Shown one piece after another: positions 21,502 through 33,990 of a stretch of 64,000 nt of DNA. The notes beneath the pieces are model-generated. The model saw only the letters and a list, made by a program, of their open reading frames with translations, was not told the origin of the DNA and did no database searches. Source of the stretch: Costus lasius. Taxonomy: Eukaryota > Streptophyta > Magnoliopsida > Zingiberales > Costaceae. Location of the stretch: contig JANVAS020000203.1 in the NCBI GenBank assembly GCA_027563935.2, positions 3,472,001 to 3,536,000 on the forward strand, given 5' to 3'. A program made the translations under genes and the position numbers. Each line of letters begins with the position of its first letter. Position 1 is the first letter of the stretch.

Positions 21502-22959
21502 TGATACGTTCCACAAGTGCACGGATTTATCGAAGTAATAAAAAAGTTATCGTTCCCAACGAGGATTAGGCAGTTAATTACCAACTTCTCAACTTGTTTG
21601 AATCTAGGCGAAATCAAGTAATGGGTTGTGTTGAACTCTAAGTACGAGAAATATTAGAAACAGCGTTAAGGGGGTTTCAATTTCAGGAAGATCGGGATGT
21701 CAAGGCTTCACCACACTGACGAATACGAATCAAGTAAAGATAGCTCTTTAAATAGAAAATATTCATCATGAAAGGAACTTTTTCGAATGTACAGATTATC
21801 TCCTCCCGAAGTATAATCTGGTATCGAATTACGTTAACTCCCTACTCTCGTGACAGTTAAAGTAACTAGACCCCTTAAGTTCTGTGAAAAGCTTTGTATA
21901 ACCTTCAAACGAATCCAAACTACTCCCGTGATTGGATTCGTAGGTTCGATTAAAATAGATCCGATGTTGCGAATCACCTCTCGGTACTTCTCGCAACGTC
22001 TAAAACGCATTTATACGTGGCCAGTGTAAATTATGAACTAAACACAATTTTAATCAAATCATGACAAAAATTATCATATAAAAGAGTGAGAATACAAATT
22101 AACTCGTAAACGTCAGCGGGCTAAGCCCTTAATCCCGAAATAAGAGTCTACTCGCTCATGTTCTTAAAAGAAAGCATGTTTATATGATGAACAAGCATAA
22201 ATCTTCTAAAAATCACAAGAAATTTACTAAGACAGCAATTAAACTAGCTTCCCTTCCATCTACTGATGAGGAAGAACCAATCAAAATTGTCTTTTGCGTA
22301 AAATCTCGCCGGAATCCGCTCGAAAATTGGAAATTCGCCCTAGTCGCCGCTGCCGGTTGTCTTCATCCAAAAAGCCCTCTAAGCCCTCAAAAAATCTGAT
22401 CTTTTATAGCTTGACCGGTTCGGAACCCATCAAGGAGCATTTCTGCAAAGTTTGGTTCAAATCCAGTTTGAATCGAGAAAGAATCAAGTGAAAAACTCGA
22501 CGGGCGGACGTTTTCACGGTCTGTAATAAGTTCACGGCCAAGGCCGTAAAAGCTTCTGTGTGTACAGCTCTTTGTACACAGAAAGTTTCACGGACCGTGA
22601 TGGATTCACGGCCTCACCCGTGAAAGTTTCCGTGCATTTCCATACTTAGCCATTTTTTCGCCCCTGTTCGAACTCAAAATTACTGCCAACTCATAATGAT
22701 GGCCATGGCCATGAAAATCGAATTTTCCACCATTTTTGCTCCAAATTTGACGTGTAAGCTCGTGATGTTCTTGGGAATCGTGCTGTGGCTTCAAAACTAT
22801 GAAATCCATCATTTTCATGCGTTTTTACTTGCATTTTCAATGAAACCGAGAAAAGTGAAGATTCTATGCCAAGTGAAGTAAAAATACAAAAATTAGCGTA
22901 AAATCTTGCAATTAAGCCTAAAATATAGGTAAAAATGTGATGTAAATACAACACATCAA
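21502..22959 (-). repeat. Gy2 3' LTR
   Basis: A 1458-bp LTR in plus reading TGATACGTTCCACAAG to AACACATCA. The first 940 bases match 52563-53504 closely. It contains CGGCC/GGCCG palindromic sites at about 22500-22700. Plus-strand ORFs within it (22184-22399 and others) recur in the other LTR and are not genes. Confidence 0.9.
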
Positions 22960-24155
22960 AATACCCTAGACTTAGAATTTTGCTTGTCCTCAAGCAATAC
23001 ATCGATATGTATAATAAATATAAAAATAAGGAATACTCATCTGTTCTACCGTCAATAAAGTTCTCAGTCTACATTTCAGGCTATCAACTTTTCATAACTT
23101 AAATGATCTAAGAGAGATCATAGTAAAAATAAATCATCAAGAATTTACAATCCACGAAAGATAAAATTCACGATTCATGTCATAACATTCATCCAACATG
23201 TTTCAAGTATCAAATACTTTCGAGCTTAATAAATCTTCTTTAATCAATAGATAGTGATTTACTTCAAGTCACTTGGTGAAACTATAGATAAGAGATTTTC
23301 AATGCAATTTGGTCTTTAAACTATTATCTGTCATAACATTGTTTAAAGTATACTACAGAGTAGTATAATTTAACTCATAGTTTCGGTCTTAAGTCAGCAG
23401 AGTCATCACTTAGCGTACAACTTTCTCTTTTTCTCTTTTTTTTTATTTAGACTTCAACTCATGTCTTTGGTACCACTGCCAATTTTTTGCAGTGCCAAGT
23501 AGAGGAGTCTCTCTTTTTTTTTCCAATCAAATCGAGAAAGTCGACCAGTGATAACTCATAACCTCAGATTATACAACTAGAGGAGTTGGAGCATCTCAAA
23601 TTAGATATGTGTATCACCAAATTTCTATCCATAGAAATTTTCTATCAGCCAAAGGAAGATAAACTAAACTTAAAGTACAAAATTACTATGCACATGTCAT
23701 TTGAACGTATGACATTCAATATATAAATTTTATCAATACCAGAATCGAACTTACTCAACAATTTAAGTCGACATGAAATCTCAAAAATTTCCTAAGTCAT
23801 CAAGTTGAATGCCCAAAAAGTTTTCCAAGTCCAAAATTGAGGATAAAAACAATCTGGTGTACCCTTAAAAATCATGAACATTTAAAATTCATCTCAATAA
23901 AGCTTTGAAGGAATAGCAAAATATGAAAAACACCCTAGACTTAAATTATTGCATGTGTATGAACATTAAATCAATGAAGGATTTCAGAAAAAAATTTTGC
24001 AAGAATAAAAATTCATCAAATCATGCTGTAAAAATTCCTAAAAAAAAAATTCTAAAGCAAATCAAAAACTAAAACCAAGAATCACAAAAGTCTGAAATTT
24101 GGGTTGCCTCCCAAAAAGCACTTGTTTAAGGTCATTAGCTTGACCGTAGCGGTGT
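22960..24155 (-). other. Gy2 internal 3' non-coding region
   Basis: About 1.2 kb between the integrase stop and the 3' LTR with no reading frame. On the minus strand it contains the hairpin block (23463-23510), the motif GCTTGAGGACAAGCAAAAT and 'aagtctagggtattt' next to the LTR (the likely plus-strand primer region). No env-like gene is present. Confidence 0.7.
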
Positions 24156-24928
24156 TTAAGGATGTTCCGATGGATTAGAGAGAATCAAATGCACATCTTC
24201 TTCAACTTGTTCATCTTCAAAATAATGCTTTAAGCGTTGCCCATTCACCTTGAACCCTTCTTGTCCTTCCCTTGCTATCTCCACTGTGCCATATGGGAAT
24301 ACTTTCTGAACAATAAAAGGTCCTGACCAGCGACTCTTTAATTTCCTTGGAAAAAGTCTGAGACATGAGTGATATAGTAAAACCTTGTCTCCTTCAAAAA
24401 ATTCTTTCTTTGAAATTCGCTGATCGTGCCACTTTTTAGCAAGCTCTTTATATATCCGAGCACTCTCGCAGGCAAAATTCCTAATCTCATCTAGTTCAGT
24501 CAATTGAAATTACCTTTTCTCTTTAGCACTCTTTAGGTCATAATTTAGCTTCTTCACCACCCAATAAGCTCAGTGCTCTAGTTCCACAGGTAAATGACAA
24601 GATTTGCCATAAACAATTTGGAACGGAGACATACCTAAAGGGGTTTTGAAAGCTGTCCTGTAGGCCCAAAGAGCATCATCAAGCTTCAGCGCCCAATCTT
24701 TCCTTGCTCCTGACACAATCTTTTCAAGATTCCTCTTTATTTCTCGATTTGAAACCTCAGCTAGTCCACTCGTCTGTGGGTGATACGGTGTAGCAATTTT
24801 ATGGTGTACTCCATATTTCCTTAACAATGACTCGAGTTGATTCTCAATGAAATGAGAGCCCCCGTCACTAATCAAAACTCTGGGAACACCAAACCTAGGA
24901 AAATTATCTTCTTGAACGACCTGGCTAC
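24156..24928 (-). pseudogene. Gy2 integrase, catalytic and C-terminal parts
   Basis: Frame 24570-24928 encodes the integrase core with the second D in [11 protein letters not shown] and the E in [19 protein letters not shown], then [20 protein letters not shown] and [13 protein letters not shown], typical of Athila/Tat integrases. Frame 24156-24503 gives the C-terminus ([20 protein letters not shown]). A stop and frame change separate them at about 24510-24570. The core is cut by Co1 at 24929; its N-terminal half resumes at 35943. Confidence 0.9.
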
Positions 24929-26885
24929 TGTTGGGAAACCCCGGGGACATTTTACAATTTTCAGAGTCATGGACATACATTTTACTCAGCGGAAGAATGT
25001 CCCCGAAACAGGCTGGTCCCAAAAACCCAGTGAAGATCGCAAGCAAGGGAGTCGACACGATGAGTTAGGAAATACCTTAAGAGCAATGTAGAGTGAAGCC
25101 GATGTAGGCGCCCAAGTGTGCGCCCTCTACAGTCTCACACACACGGATCTCTTGAGTTCTCTTCTTCCACGCCCGGTGCTAGCCTCGGGAAGAAGATCCA
25201 AGCCTTAGGGAGATGCTCTACTTCACTTGCGCCACCAAGAGAGATGATGCGCCAAGAGAAGAAGGAAGACTACCCAAACCGCCAAGCACTAAAGTTCCTT
25301 GCGCCAAGAGGAAAGGAGGAAGAGGCTTGGGGTTATGGAAGAAGGAAGATGCGCCCTTGCTCCAAGCACTCGCCCCTCTTGTTGTGTTCACGCCTTCAAG
25401 GATTGATCACTCTTAAGAGGGCTCAGCTAGGTGCCCTTTTATAGGGCAAGAGGCGATTTATGAAAGGCTAGGATTAAGACAAGTGGGCGGCTAGGATGAG
25501 AAGGTTTGAGATAAGGAAAGTCTCCAAGACATTTCCATAATTCTCATTCAACCATTCCTTTTAGAGCCCATGCCTTTCTTTGTGCGCCAAGGCCCTTGCC
25601 TTGCGCCCCAAGCAATGCCATATTGGCATTCATACCATAAGGGATTAAGGGGGAGGCACCAATTGCTTCCTTATGAAGCAAATTGTACCACTTCTCCCCA
25701 TTATGCCCATAGGCGCCTAGGGGAGAAGATTTGTCCCCATTATACCCTTTTAGCCTTTTTTCTCTTCATGACAACTTATTATTGAGCCTCATTGGATAAT
25801 GAGCTAGCCCAAACTTCATTACATGGGTTGATTAAGCACTTGGATCCAATCCAATGCAACCCTAATTCAAATGTGACCAACCATGGTCAAATACGGGTCA
25901 ACCTGCCAAAAATGAAGTTTGGCTCCAATAATATTCTTCCATCTCATCAGGCCCATTGGCGCTGATGAAATCTCCCAATTAGATCCGAGTTATCCAATAA
26001 CTCGATCATAAGGCTTCCCGATCAATACGAGAACTCAAGTACCAAGGTGTGCGACCCTGTAGGTTCCTCTGACGCTGGTAGTGCTGACCAAAGGTCATCA
26101 CAAACAGTGAGTGGCACCTAGCAGTGCATCGCTGCTACCCAGGTCATTGGAATGGATATCGACATCGACATCCCCATCATCGCAACTAGGTATAGATGCA
26201 TTACAGTCTCTTTGCCGGACTGATATCCGATTGGACAAGTGTGTCACCACTTGTTTTCATCCAATCACATGGCTATGACTAAAACAGGTTCTCACCTGGG
26301 TATGGCCATACACTCTCAGTCATAGAACCATAAAGGAGCTCCATGGATATCATACTTCCCTAGGGAAGGGGAAAATCCTATGTCTGTCTATTGACCTTCT
26401 CATATGGGTCGTGACATGCTCAATGACAACCGTTATAACCTCCCAGCTATGTTAAGGTGTTAGGTTGTATCAAAGCAAGTCCCTAACCATATAGAATGAT
26501 CAATGACCTCAAGTCAAGGGATCAATGCATCTCCTGTCACTTATGAGGATAACTCATGACACCAAGTCATAGCCTCATAGCGGGTCTATCCAGTATATCC
26601 TCTAATGATATACCCATGTGTCTGCGTTAGCACCACGTGCCTAACCAGCCCACATACCAGTCTCTCTAGTACCAGAGCTGTCCCATATCCACTCAGGTAC
26701 ATCGACTGGGGACAATTATTTGAGCACAGATCCAATCTGTCTCCAGGGACATTATCATGTAAGTACACAATAGCAGGTGTAGACAAACAATGATAACGAC
26801 AATGCCAGAATGATATATAAATATCAATGTCAAGTAGTACATAAGTTGACCAAAACTAGGTCCTAGGGCATATACACCTCCAACA
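24929..26885 (-). repeat. Co1 3' LTR
   Basis: A 1957-bp LTR of the family here called CoA. Relative to other copies it has three extra bases next to its inner end (CACCTCCAACA instead of CACCAACA). ORFs at 25118-25444, 25570-25785 and 26586-26793 recur in the right LTR and are not genes. Confidence 0.9.
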
Positions 26886-27239
26886 TACAGCGTTGGTCAA
26901 TGGGTCTGCCAGATTGTTCTCTGTGTCTACTCTGCTAATCTTGACATCACCTCTGTCAATGATCTCTCTGATCAGGTGAAGTCTTCTGAGTATGTGTTTG
27001 GATCTTTTATGAGACCGTGGTTCCTTGGCTTGTGCAATTGCTCCATTGTTGTCACAGTAGAGTTCAATGGGATCCATTGCACTAGGTACCACCTGAAGAT
27101 CACATAAGAACTTCGTTATCCAAACAGCTTCCTTGGCTGCCTCAGAAGCAGCCACATACTCAGCTTCGGTTGTAGAATCTACTATGGTGGATTGCTTGAA
27201 GCTCTTCCAACATACAGCGCCTCCATTTATCTTGAACAC
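26856..27239 (-). pseudogene. Co1 RNase H, C-terminal part
   Basis: Copia RNase H: DSTTEAEYVAASEAAKEAVW with catalytic E/D positions, ELYCDNNGAIAQAKEP, HILRRLHLIREIIDRGDV and ENNLADPLT. The frame then runs straight into the LTR (NAVCWRCICPRT). In Co2 the same protein ends DPLTKPLAQQKHEKHCNNMG before a clear polypurine tract. About 20 codons and the tract are therefore missing here. Confidence 0.85.
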
Positions 27240-27248
27240 ATAGCCGGC

Positions 27249-27758
27249 CTACGATCTAAAGTCGTCAGGGTCAGACTGGAACGATGCGTCAGTATAGCCC
27301 TGCATACTGATCTCTTCCTGTCCCCCATAGACCAAGAACAGATCCTTAGTTCTTCTCATATACTTTAGGATGTTCTTTATAGCCACCCAGTGCTGCAGAC
27401 CTGGATTGGATTGGTATCGGCTGGTTATGCTCACAGCATATGCCACATCTGGTCTAGTACACAACATTGCATACATGATCGATCCTACTGCCGAAGCATA
27501 AGGAATTCGACTCATATCATCCCTCTCAGCCTGTGTTGTAGGACACTGGCTCTTTGAGAGAGTAAGGCCATGTCTCACTGGAAGGTATCCTTTCTTGGAT
27601 TGCTCCTTGTAGAACCTCTCCAGTACCTTATCAATGTAAGTACTCTGACTAAGGGCTAGAAGCCTCTTGGATCTATCCCGGTAGATCCTTACGCCTAGAA
27701 TATAGGCGGCCTCCCCTAAGTCTTTCATCTCGAAACACTTCCCCAACCATGTCTTCAC
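27249..27758 (-). pseudogene. Co1 RT C-terminus and start of RNase H
   Basis: The frame covers WLGKCFEMKDLGEAAYILGV, then RLLALSQSTYIDKVLERF and ASAVGSIMYAMLCTRPDVAY of copia RT, then GYTDASFQSDPDD, the start of RNase H with its first catalytic D. Stops at 27759-27761 and 27246-27248 separate it from the flanking pol pieces, which are co-linear in Co2 as one frame. Confidence 0.9.
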
Positions 27759-27761
27759 AGC

Positions 27762-29381
27762 TTAAAGACTAGGGATGTCGTTTCCGATGAGCAGTATGTC
27801 ATCAACATACAAGACCAGAAAAATCACCAAGCTCCCACTGAATTTTCTGTATACACAGGCGTCATCTTCGCTTTTGATAAAGCCATAATCTCTCATGGCT
27901 TCATCAAATCGAAGATTCCAACTTCGAGATGCTTGCTTTAATCCATAAATGGACCTCTTTAGCCTGCAGACCTTATTAGCCTCTGCAGGATGGATGAAGC
28001 CATCAGGTTGTGACATATACACATCCTCAGTAAGCTTCCCATTAAGGAACGCTGTCTTCACATCCATCTGCCATATCTCATAGTCATGATATGCAGCTAT
28101 AGCAAGCAGAATCCGAATGGATTTAATCATGGCAACTGGCGAAAAGGTTTCATCATAGTCCACCCCGTGGACTTGTTTAAATCCTTTAGCCACCAGTCTA
28201 CCCTTATAGGCAACAATTTTGCCATCCATGTCTGTCTTCCTCTTGAAGACCCATTTACACCCTATGGGTTTTACCCCATCAGGCAGCTCAACCAAATCCC
28301 AGACTTGGTTAGCCGACATGGAATCCATCTCGGATCGCATGGCGTCAAACCATTTCTCGGAGTCCGGTCCACTAACCGCCTCATAATAGGTTCTGGGTTC
28401 ATCCTCAATGATGAAGATTCCATCGTGTTGGGTCGGTAGCGACCCATACCTTTCAGGTGCACGACGAATTCTCCCAGACCTACGCGGGACCTGTGTCTGA
28501 GCCTCAAGTTGCCTAGCAACCGGTGCAGGTGGCTCAGATTCCATCTCCTTGTCTTGTGCTTGCACTCGGACCTCATCCAAGTCAAACTTCCTCCCACTAA
28601 CTTCTTTCATAAGAAATTCTTTCTCTAGAAAGACAGCACCCCGAGCAACAAAAACTTTGTTCTCGGTTGGGACATAGAAGTAGTATCCTTTAGTTTCCTT
28701 AGGATACCCCACAAACACACACTTATCAGATCTAGGTTCTAGCTTGCTAGAATCCTGACGTTTGACATAAGCCTCACATCCCCAGATCTTGATAAACGCG
28801 AGATTAGGGCGTCTCCCACTCCACATCTCGTATGGTATTTTGGAGACACTCTTAGATGGAACATTATTCAGTATCAGAGAAGCTGTTTCTAGTGCATGCC
28901 CCCAGAATGATGAAGGTAGAGTTGCATGACTCATCATGGATCGAACCATATCCAATAAAGTTCGATTTCTCCTTTCAGACACACCATTCCATTGAGGTGT
29001 TCCTGGAGGAGGGAGTTGGGATATGATCCCACACTCTCTCAGATAGTCAAAGAACTCACCGCTCAGGTATTCTCCACCTCGATCTGATCGAAGAGCTTTA
29101 ATGGATCTTCCAAGCTGGTTCTCTACTTCATTCTTGAACTCCTTGAATTTCTCAAAGGATTCAGATTTATGACTCATTAAGTAGACATAGCCATACCTAC
29201 TGAAGTCATCAGTGAAGGTAATGAAGTAGTTGTACCCTCCCCTGGCTTGTTTATTGAAGGGCCCACACACATCAGTATGTATGAGATCTAATAAACCTTC
29301 TGCCCTCTCACCAATCTTGGTGAAGGGCGCCTTTGTCATTTTCCCTAATAAACAAGGTTCACAAGTATCAAATTCCTCCAA
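27762..29381 (-). pseudogene. Co1 integrase core and RT (539-codon open piece)
   Basis: The longest open frame in the window. Residues 1-20 hold the end of the integrase zinc finger (CEPCLLGKMTKAPF). The DDE core follows: HTDVCGPF (about 36), ALRSDRGGEYLSGEF (about 97) and PPPGTPQWNGVSERRNRTLL with the E (about 135). A basic linker RRSGRIRRAPERY lies at about 305. RT runs from about 355: [27 protein letters not shown] (catalytic D) and FLVLYVDDILLIG (YVDD) at the end. It stops right after YVDDILLIGNDIPSL, within RT. Confidence 0.92.
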
Positions 29382-29390
29382 GGAACTTGA

Positions 29391-29909
29391 TTATAACAAT
29401 CCATTTGCATGGAGTTGTTGGATGCGATTCTTGTTTATATGGGCTAATCGACACTGCCATAGGAAAGCACCAACTGAACCACTCAGTTTGGTCCTTTTAT
29501 TGCTTATGTTACAAATAGAACTTTCCATATCCAAGATATATAGACCATTGCACAAAGTACCCTTCCCATAGAACATATTTGCAAATGAAAAAGAACAGGA
29601 GTTCTTATTTATTTCAAATTTAAATCCTTTCCTTGTTAAGCAAGGAATGGATACAATGTTCTTTGTAAGTGAATGTACACAAAAGCAATTATCTAGTTCT
29701 AATTGAAGTCCAGAAGGCAAGGAGAGAGTCAAAACGCCTACAGCAACAGCAGCAACCTGTGCCCCGTTTCCAACGCGTAGGTCAATCTCTCCAAGCTGCA
29801 CCGATCTACTTTTCTTGAGCCCCTGCATATTTGTACAAATATGAGCTCCACATGCGGTATCCAATACCCATGACATAGAAGTAGAAAGATTGACTTCTGT
29901 AACATAGAT
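29391..29909 (-). pseudogene. Co1 protease and GAG-pre-integrase domain
   Basis: Aspartic protease start SWVLDTACGAHICTN (usual D-[ST]-G changed to D-T-A), then VGNGAQVAAVAVG and LDNCFCVHSLTKNIVSI. The GAG-pre-integrase/zinc region follows with LWQCRLAHINKNRIQQL, in which the first zinc H (LWH) is Q. Both changes predict loss of function. A stop at about 29388-29390 separates it from integrase. The solo LTR at 29915 splits it from Gag. Confidence 0.85.
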
Positions 29910-29914
29910 ACCTG

Positions 29915-31566
29915 TGTTGGGGTATGCCCTTAAGGCTAATGTTTGAGGCCTTGGGTTGTTATCAGTATCATGTATAAACTCTATGTTTATAAAGGCAATG
30001 GTTGTTATTCAGGTTGTTACATTATCTGCTGCTATATGTATACTACTGAATAATGTCTCAATTGTGTTCAGCTTAGCTGACATGCAGAAATGTCCTTAGT
30101 CGAGATATCTTGGTGAACATGAGACAGCCTTGATATGATTGAGACTAATATGTGTTCTAATCTTATAGGATGCTTCGAGCATGGAATAAGATGTAGACTC
30201 ATAGGTACATTGGATGTACTGGACAGACCCTACTTAGGATATTCAATTGCTTGTCACAATGTGAATAATCCTTATATGCAAGCAAGTGGCATATTTCCTC
30301 TGACTTGAGATCACTTGTGTTTCTAAGTGATGATTGGCATTGTCTTGAGGTAGTTCAATATCATTTGAAATATAATGGTTATAGATTATCTTGGATAATG
30401 AACATGAGTCATGTTAGGGCACTAGTGATAGATATAGGATTGCCTTCTCCTTGTTTGGAGTGTGATGTTCTAAAGGGGCCCCCTGGATGAGATGGTTGAG
30501 AAAGTGTATGGCCATACCCAGATGACTATGTTCATCTGATCTAACCACTCTCATCATATTGGAATTACAGGCTTGACACGCTTGTCTAATAAGAACATCC
30601 AGTGGCAAAGGAAACACATATGTCATGTGACTTGGGTTCACTCTTGTGCTATGGTTTGGGTGTAGTCTTGGAAGACTCTTTCCTTTATATCGGGAGACAG
30701 TGATGTGTTGCTAGATACCCCTCTCTGTTCGTGATAACGTAAGTTATCGTTACCGACATTTAAAGGAAACCCTTAGGGTCGCACAATTTGATGATATGGC
30801 TTACTTTTGTCAGATCGTGTGGACTGAATTGTTCTGATTTAGTTTAATAGGAGTTTAAACTCTGATTGGAAGTGAGATCTGGTCTGATCATGTTTGATTG
30901 ATTAGGGCTTGAGATCGGTAAGCTTCGATCGAGAGAATTGATGCTTGATCGGTGAGATCAAGAGCATCGAGAGATGTATGGTTAGATCTTGAGCCATTTG
31001 GTTCATATGAGATCTAGATCATGGCTTGGTTCGGTTTGGTCTTTGAACCAAATGCAAAAGAACCGGTTCACATAAGTGAACGCATGGTTCATTGTGAGAA
31101 AGCGTTTTGGTTAGAAACGTGAGCGCATGGCTTGATGGCTTTCTATTTTTGGAAACCCATGAAGCGTTCCCACGTTGGATAACGCCTTAACGCCTCCCTC
31201 TCTCTCGCTTGAATTTTCTCCTCTCGCGTGTGTGTCTTGGAGATACGAAAGAGGAAGAGAAGGAGAGAGCTTTCGGCCAGCAAGATTAACATCTCATCTC
31301 CTCCATTCGATTAGGGGATCTTGGCGTCTTTGCTAGCACAAGGTTAACGCGCAAGGAGGAAGCCATCATCACCTTTGTGTGCGTCCACTTTGGAGGAAAG
31401 CCGCGTCGCCTTCTTCTTCCAAGTCGCCATCCAATCATGGCTGTGGTATGATCTTTTATTTGATCTTGGCAAATTCTTAAGTTGATCATATATTCATGCC
31501 TTATGCGATCTTCATGAAACCCTAGAAAAATTTTTATATGCGCCTGCTTAGGGTTTCTCTCTTTCA
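29915..31566 (+). mobile_element. solo LTR of the CoB copia family, inside Co1
   Basis: A 1652-bp solo LTR, TGTTGGGGTATGCCC to CTCTTTCA, flanked by perfect ACCTG duplications (29910-29914 and 31567-31571) that restore the Co1 frame between the Gag zinc knuckle and protease. It is the reverse orientation of the Co2 LTR (57426-59079): for example 30720-30800 matches 58190-58270. The last 100 bases are diverged from Co2, so it may be a sister subfamily. Confidence 0.85.
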
Positions 31567-31571
31567 ACCTG

Positions 31572-32403
31572 AGCCAGAAGTTAAGGCCAAGCCTTTCTTC
31601 TCCTCATTCTGAAGCTGCTTGCAGTCCCTTCTCCAGTGACCCTGCTCGCCACAGTGAAAACACCTCTAGTCCTTTGACTTCTTCGCCTTTTTCTTTAGTA
31701 CTTTGGTAGGACCTCTGGCACTGCTCTTAGCACGTGCCTTACCCTTCTTCTTTATCTTCTTGGTCGCAGGGACCAAAAGAACAGAATTGGGTTTGGTCTT
31801 ACCCATCTCTCGCTCGGCTGTTTGGAGCATATTCATCAATTCCTCCCGTGTGCACTCAATCCGGTTCATGTTGAAGTTAATGATAAACGGACTGAAGCTA
31901 GGGGGCAGGGAATGCAGAATAAGATCCACAACCAGCTCATTGTCTATGGTGTGTCCCAGTCTCCTGAGATGATCCACGTTCCCAATGAGTTTGAGAACAT
32001 GGGGTCTCACTGGTGCACCCTCAGACAACTTGCACCGAAAGACTGCTTTGGCGGTATCAAATCTCTCAGTTCTAGCCTGAGCCTCGAACATCTATTTCAG
32101 ACGAGTGATCATCTGAAAAGCGTTCTGTTCCTCATATTGCACCTGCAGTTCAGGTGCCATGCTGGCTAGCATAAGACATGCAACCTCCAAAGAGTCATCT
32201 TGATGCTTCCTGTAAGCATCTCTATCTGCCGTTCGGGCATTAGGCGGAGGAGCCGCAGGAACAGGCTGTTCAAGGACATACAGCTTCTTCTCGAGCTTGA
32301 GGACTATCCTCAAGTTCCGATGCTAGTCCATAAAGTTAGTTCCAACTAACTTATCCTTATCAAGGAGTGATCGCAGTGATAATCCGCCAGTGTTCGTAGC
32401 CAT
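31572..32403 (-). pseudogene. Co1 Gag
   Basis: Copia Gag of UBN2 type. The ATG at 32403-32401 begins MATNTGGLSLRSLLDKDKLV, and an in-frame stop follows after about 26 codons. Frames 32092-32313 and 31666-32091 cover the capsid (ACLMLASMAPELQVQYEEQN, FDTAKAVFRCKL, LGHTIDNELVVDLILHSLP), then a Lys-rich stretch and the knuckle CFHCGEQGHWRRDC (CX2CX4HX4C). At least three in-frame stops (about 32325, 32091 and 31664) inactivate it. Confidence 0.88.
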
Positions 32404-33977
32404 TGTTCTACAACACCCAAGAAGAACAGATTAGTACTACTTCGAATCATTTAAACTGGACTTGTTTTAAATGATTACTGCTCTCACTATTTTAAATTCG
32501 AATTGACAACCCACAAAGTTAATCGGGAAGTTTAAGACTTCCTAGTGAGATGGGATCCTTATTTCACATGAGGCTTCGCGTCCCACGAGGGTGGGATGAG
32601 ATGCACAAAGTAACCCATGTTTCCTAAGGTGGGCGCGCCGGCCGGTTGCTCCAAGCAACTCCCCTTGTCGAGATAGTCTGGGCATTTCATGTCCAACGAG
32701 GGCTGGATACAACATGAAACCTTTACCTCTCAACGATGCCTCTAGACTTTCACCATGTGCCTAGCACATGTGAACTTCTAGTCAAGTCCATTCCTAACCG
32801 TTATGCCCAGGGCCAACGAGTTTCCTTGCGAAGGCACGCCCAGGTTAAAACCGGACTGGGGAAACCATTACCACCACGCACTTTCTAAAGATAAGTGGGT
32901 GTGTCCCACGAGGGTGGGAAACAATTCACAACTCCACTGATCGATAGCTTAGTGAGGGATACGCGTTAGAAGGCTACCAGACTTGATATTTTACTTGAGG
33001 GTTTTTGTTTAAGGTCTCATCATCTCAGTTTTATCTTATGTCTATCATTACAGGCATACAATCCTATGGTGATAACATAACGGTAAAACATTTCAGGCAT
33101 GCTTCTGCAGATAATAACAAAAGCAGTAAAGAATGATGTGATCATATCCTATACAAGACATTGAACCAATCCATGCCATGAAATAGGTTCAACTCTTGTC
33201 CTAGAACTCAAGCCACAAAAACACCAAGCCTAGCCGACCTCTAGCTTGAACTTCAAGGTTGGCTCCAAGGTCCTTCTCTCATGGCTTAGCTCTCAAACTG
33301 TAGAGGAATACTTTCAAAGTTACCATAGGTTCGGCCAATGCCATGGTCTTGCGCCACTAAGCAGGCTTGCGCCTCTTGCTTGTTGCACCTCCATCCAAGG
33401 TATACATGCGCTAAGCTCCAAGTACATGCGCCAGCCTAATCTTCTTCTTAGTCAAAAGCAAAAAGAAAAGCGGCACGCAGGCCTCACGAGGATACATCGC
33501 TGGCATGCAAAGGGGGGCTTGACTAATGATCACAACACCATGCACAATCAAGGTATTTACTCATGCAATTCTACATGCTCATGAAAAACATAAAATCTGA
33601 AATTTTACTTTTTCATAAAACTAGTCTCTTTTTCTCATCTTCTTCTCACAAATCTTTTGGTTTATTGCGATTTATTTTTCATGATGATTTCAGAGATCCT
33701 TTCGGCTGGCAATTTTGTCAGATCAAGAGACTTGGCCAGTCCGAAGACACAATGCCCATCCTACTTGACAAAATTACGTGCGCCTTTGATCTTTAAATCA
33801 AACAAGAAAAATAGTCCAAAATTCCAAAAGAGATTGAGAGGATGATAGAAACAAGAAACCTCAATTTTTTCTACTTAGAAAAATTGTTTGCCATGCATCA
33901 TGCTATTTACGAAAATAAAGATATGGCATGTGAGCATGAAAGAAAAGCATAAAACATCGTTCGAGTCTTGCAAGTCG
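32404..33977 (-). other. Co1 5' leader
   Basis: About 1.57 kb of non-coding leader between primer site and Gag ATG, unusually long for copia. It holds several self-complementary stretches (see 32581-32919). Plus-strand ORFs (33246-33584, 33563-33845) are antisense and show no domain. The rest has no recognised content. Confidence 0.6.
32581..32919 (-). repeat. repeated hairpins in the Co1 leader
   Basis: TCCCACGAGGGTGGGA occurs at 32581-32596 and 32904-32919: a perfect 6-bp stem with a 4-base loop. A variant TCCAACGAGGGCTGGA is at 32692-32707 and a half-copy GGCCAACGAG at 32811-32820. A further hairpin GTTGCT-CCA-AGCAAC is at 32645-32659. The spacing is about 110, 120 and 90 bases. Confidence 0.75.
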
Positions 33978-33989
33978 CTCTGATACCAC
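33978..33989 (-). promoter_or_regulatory. Co1 primer-binding site (tRNA-iMet)
   Basis: Minus strand TGGTATCAGAGC, one base from the 5' LTR, is the standard initiator-Met complement used by plant copia elements. Confidence 0.92.
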
Positions 33990-33990
33990 T

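Noticed and set aside
25118..25444. ORFs inside the CoA LTRs (also 34274-34477, 34631-35026, 37448-37676)
   Set aside because: They recur because LTRs are repeated, lie antisense to the element, and are not conserved in length between copies.
33978..33990. tRNA-Met-like sequence as a tRNA gene
   Set aside because: Only the 12-base complement is present, next to an LTR end: it is a primer-binding site.
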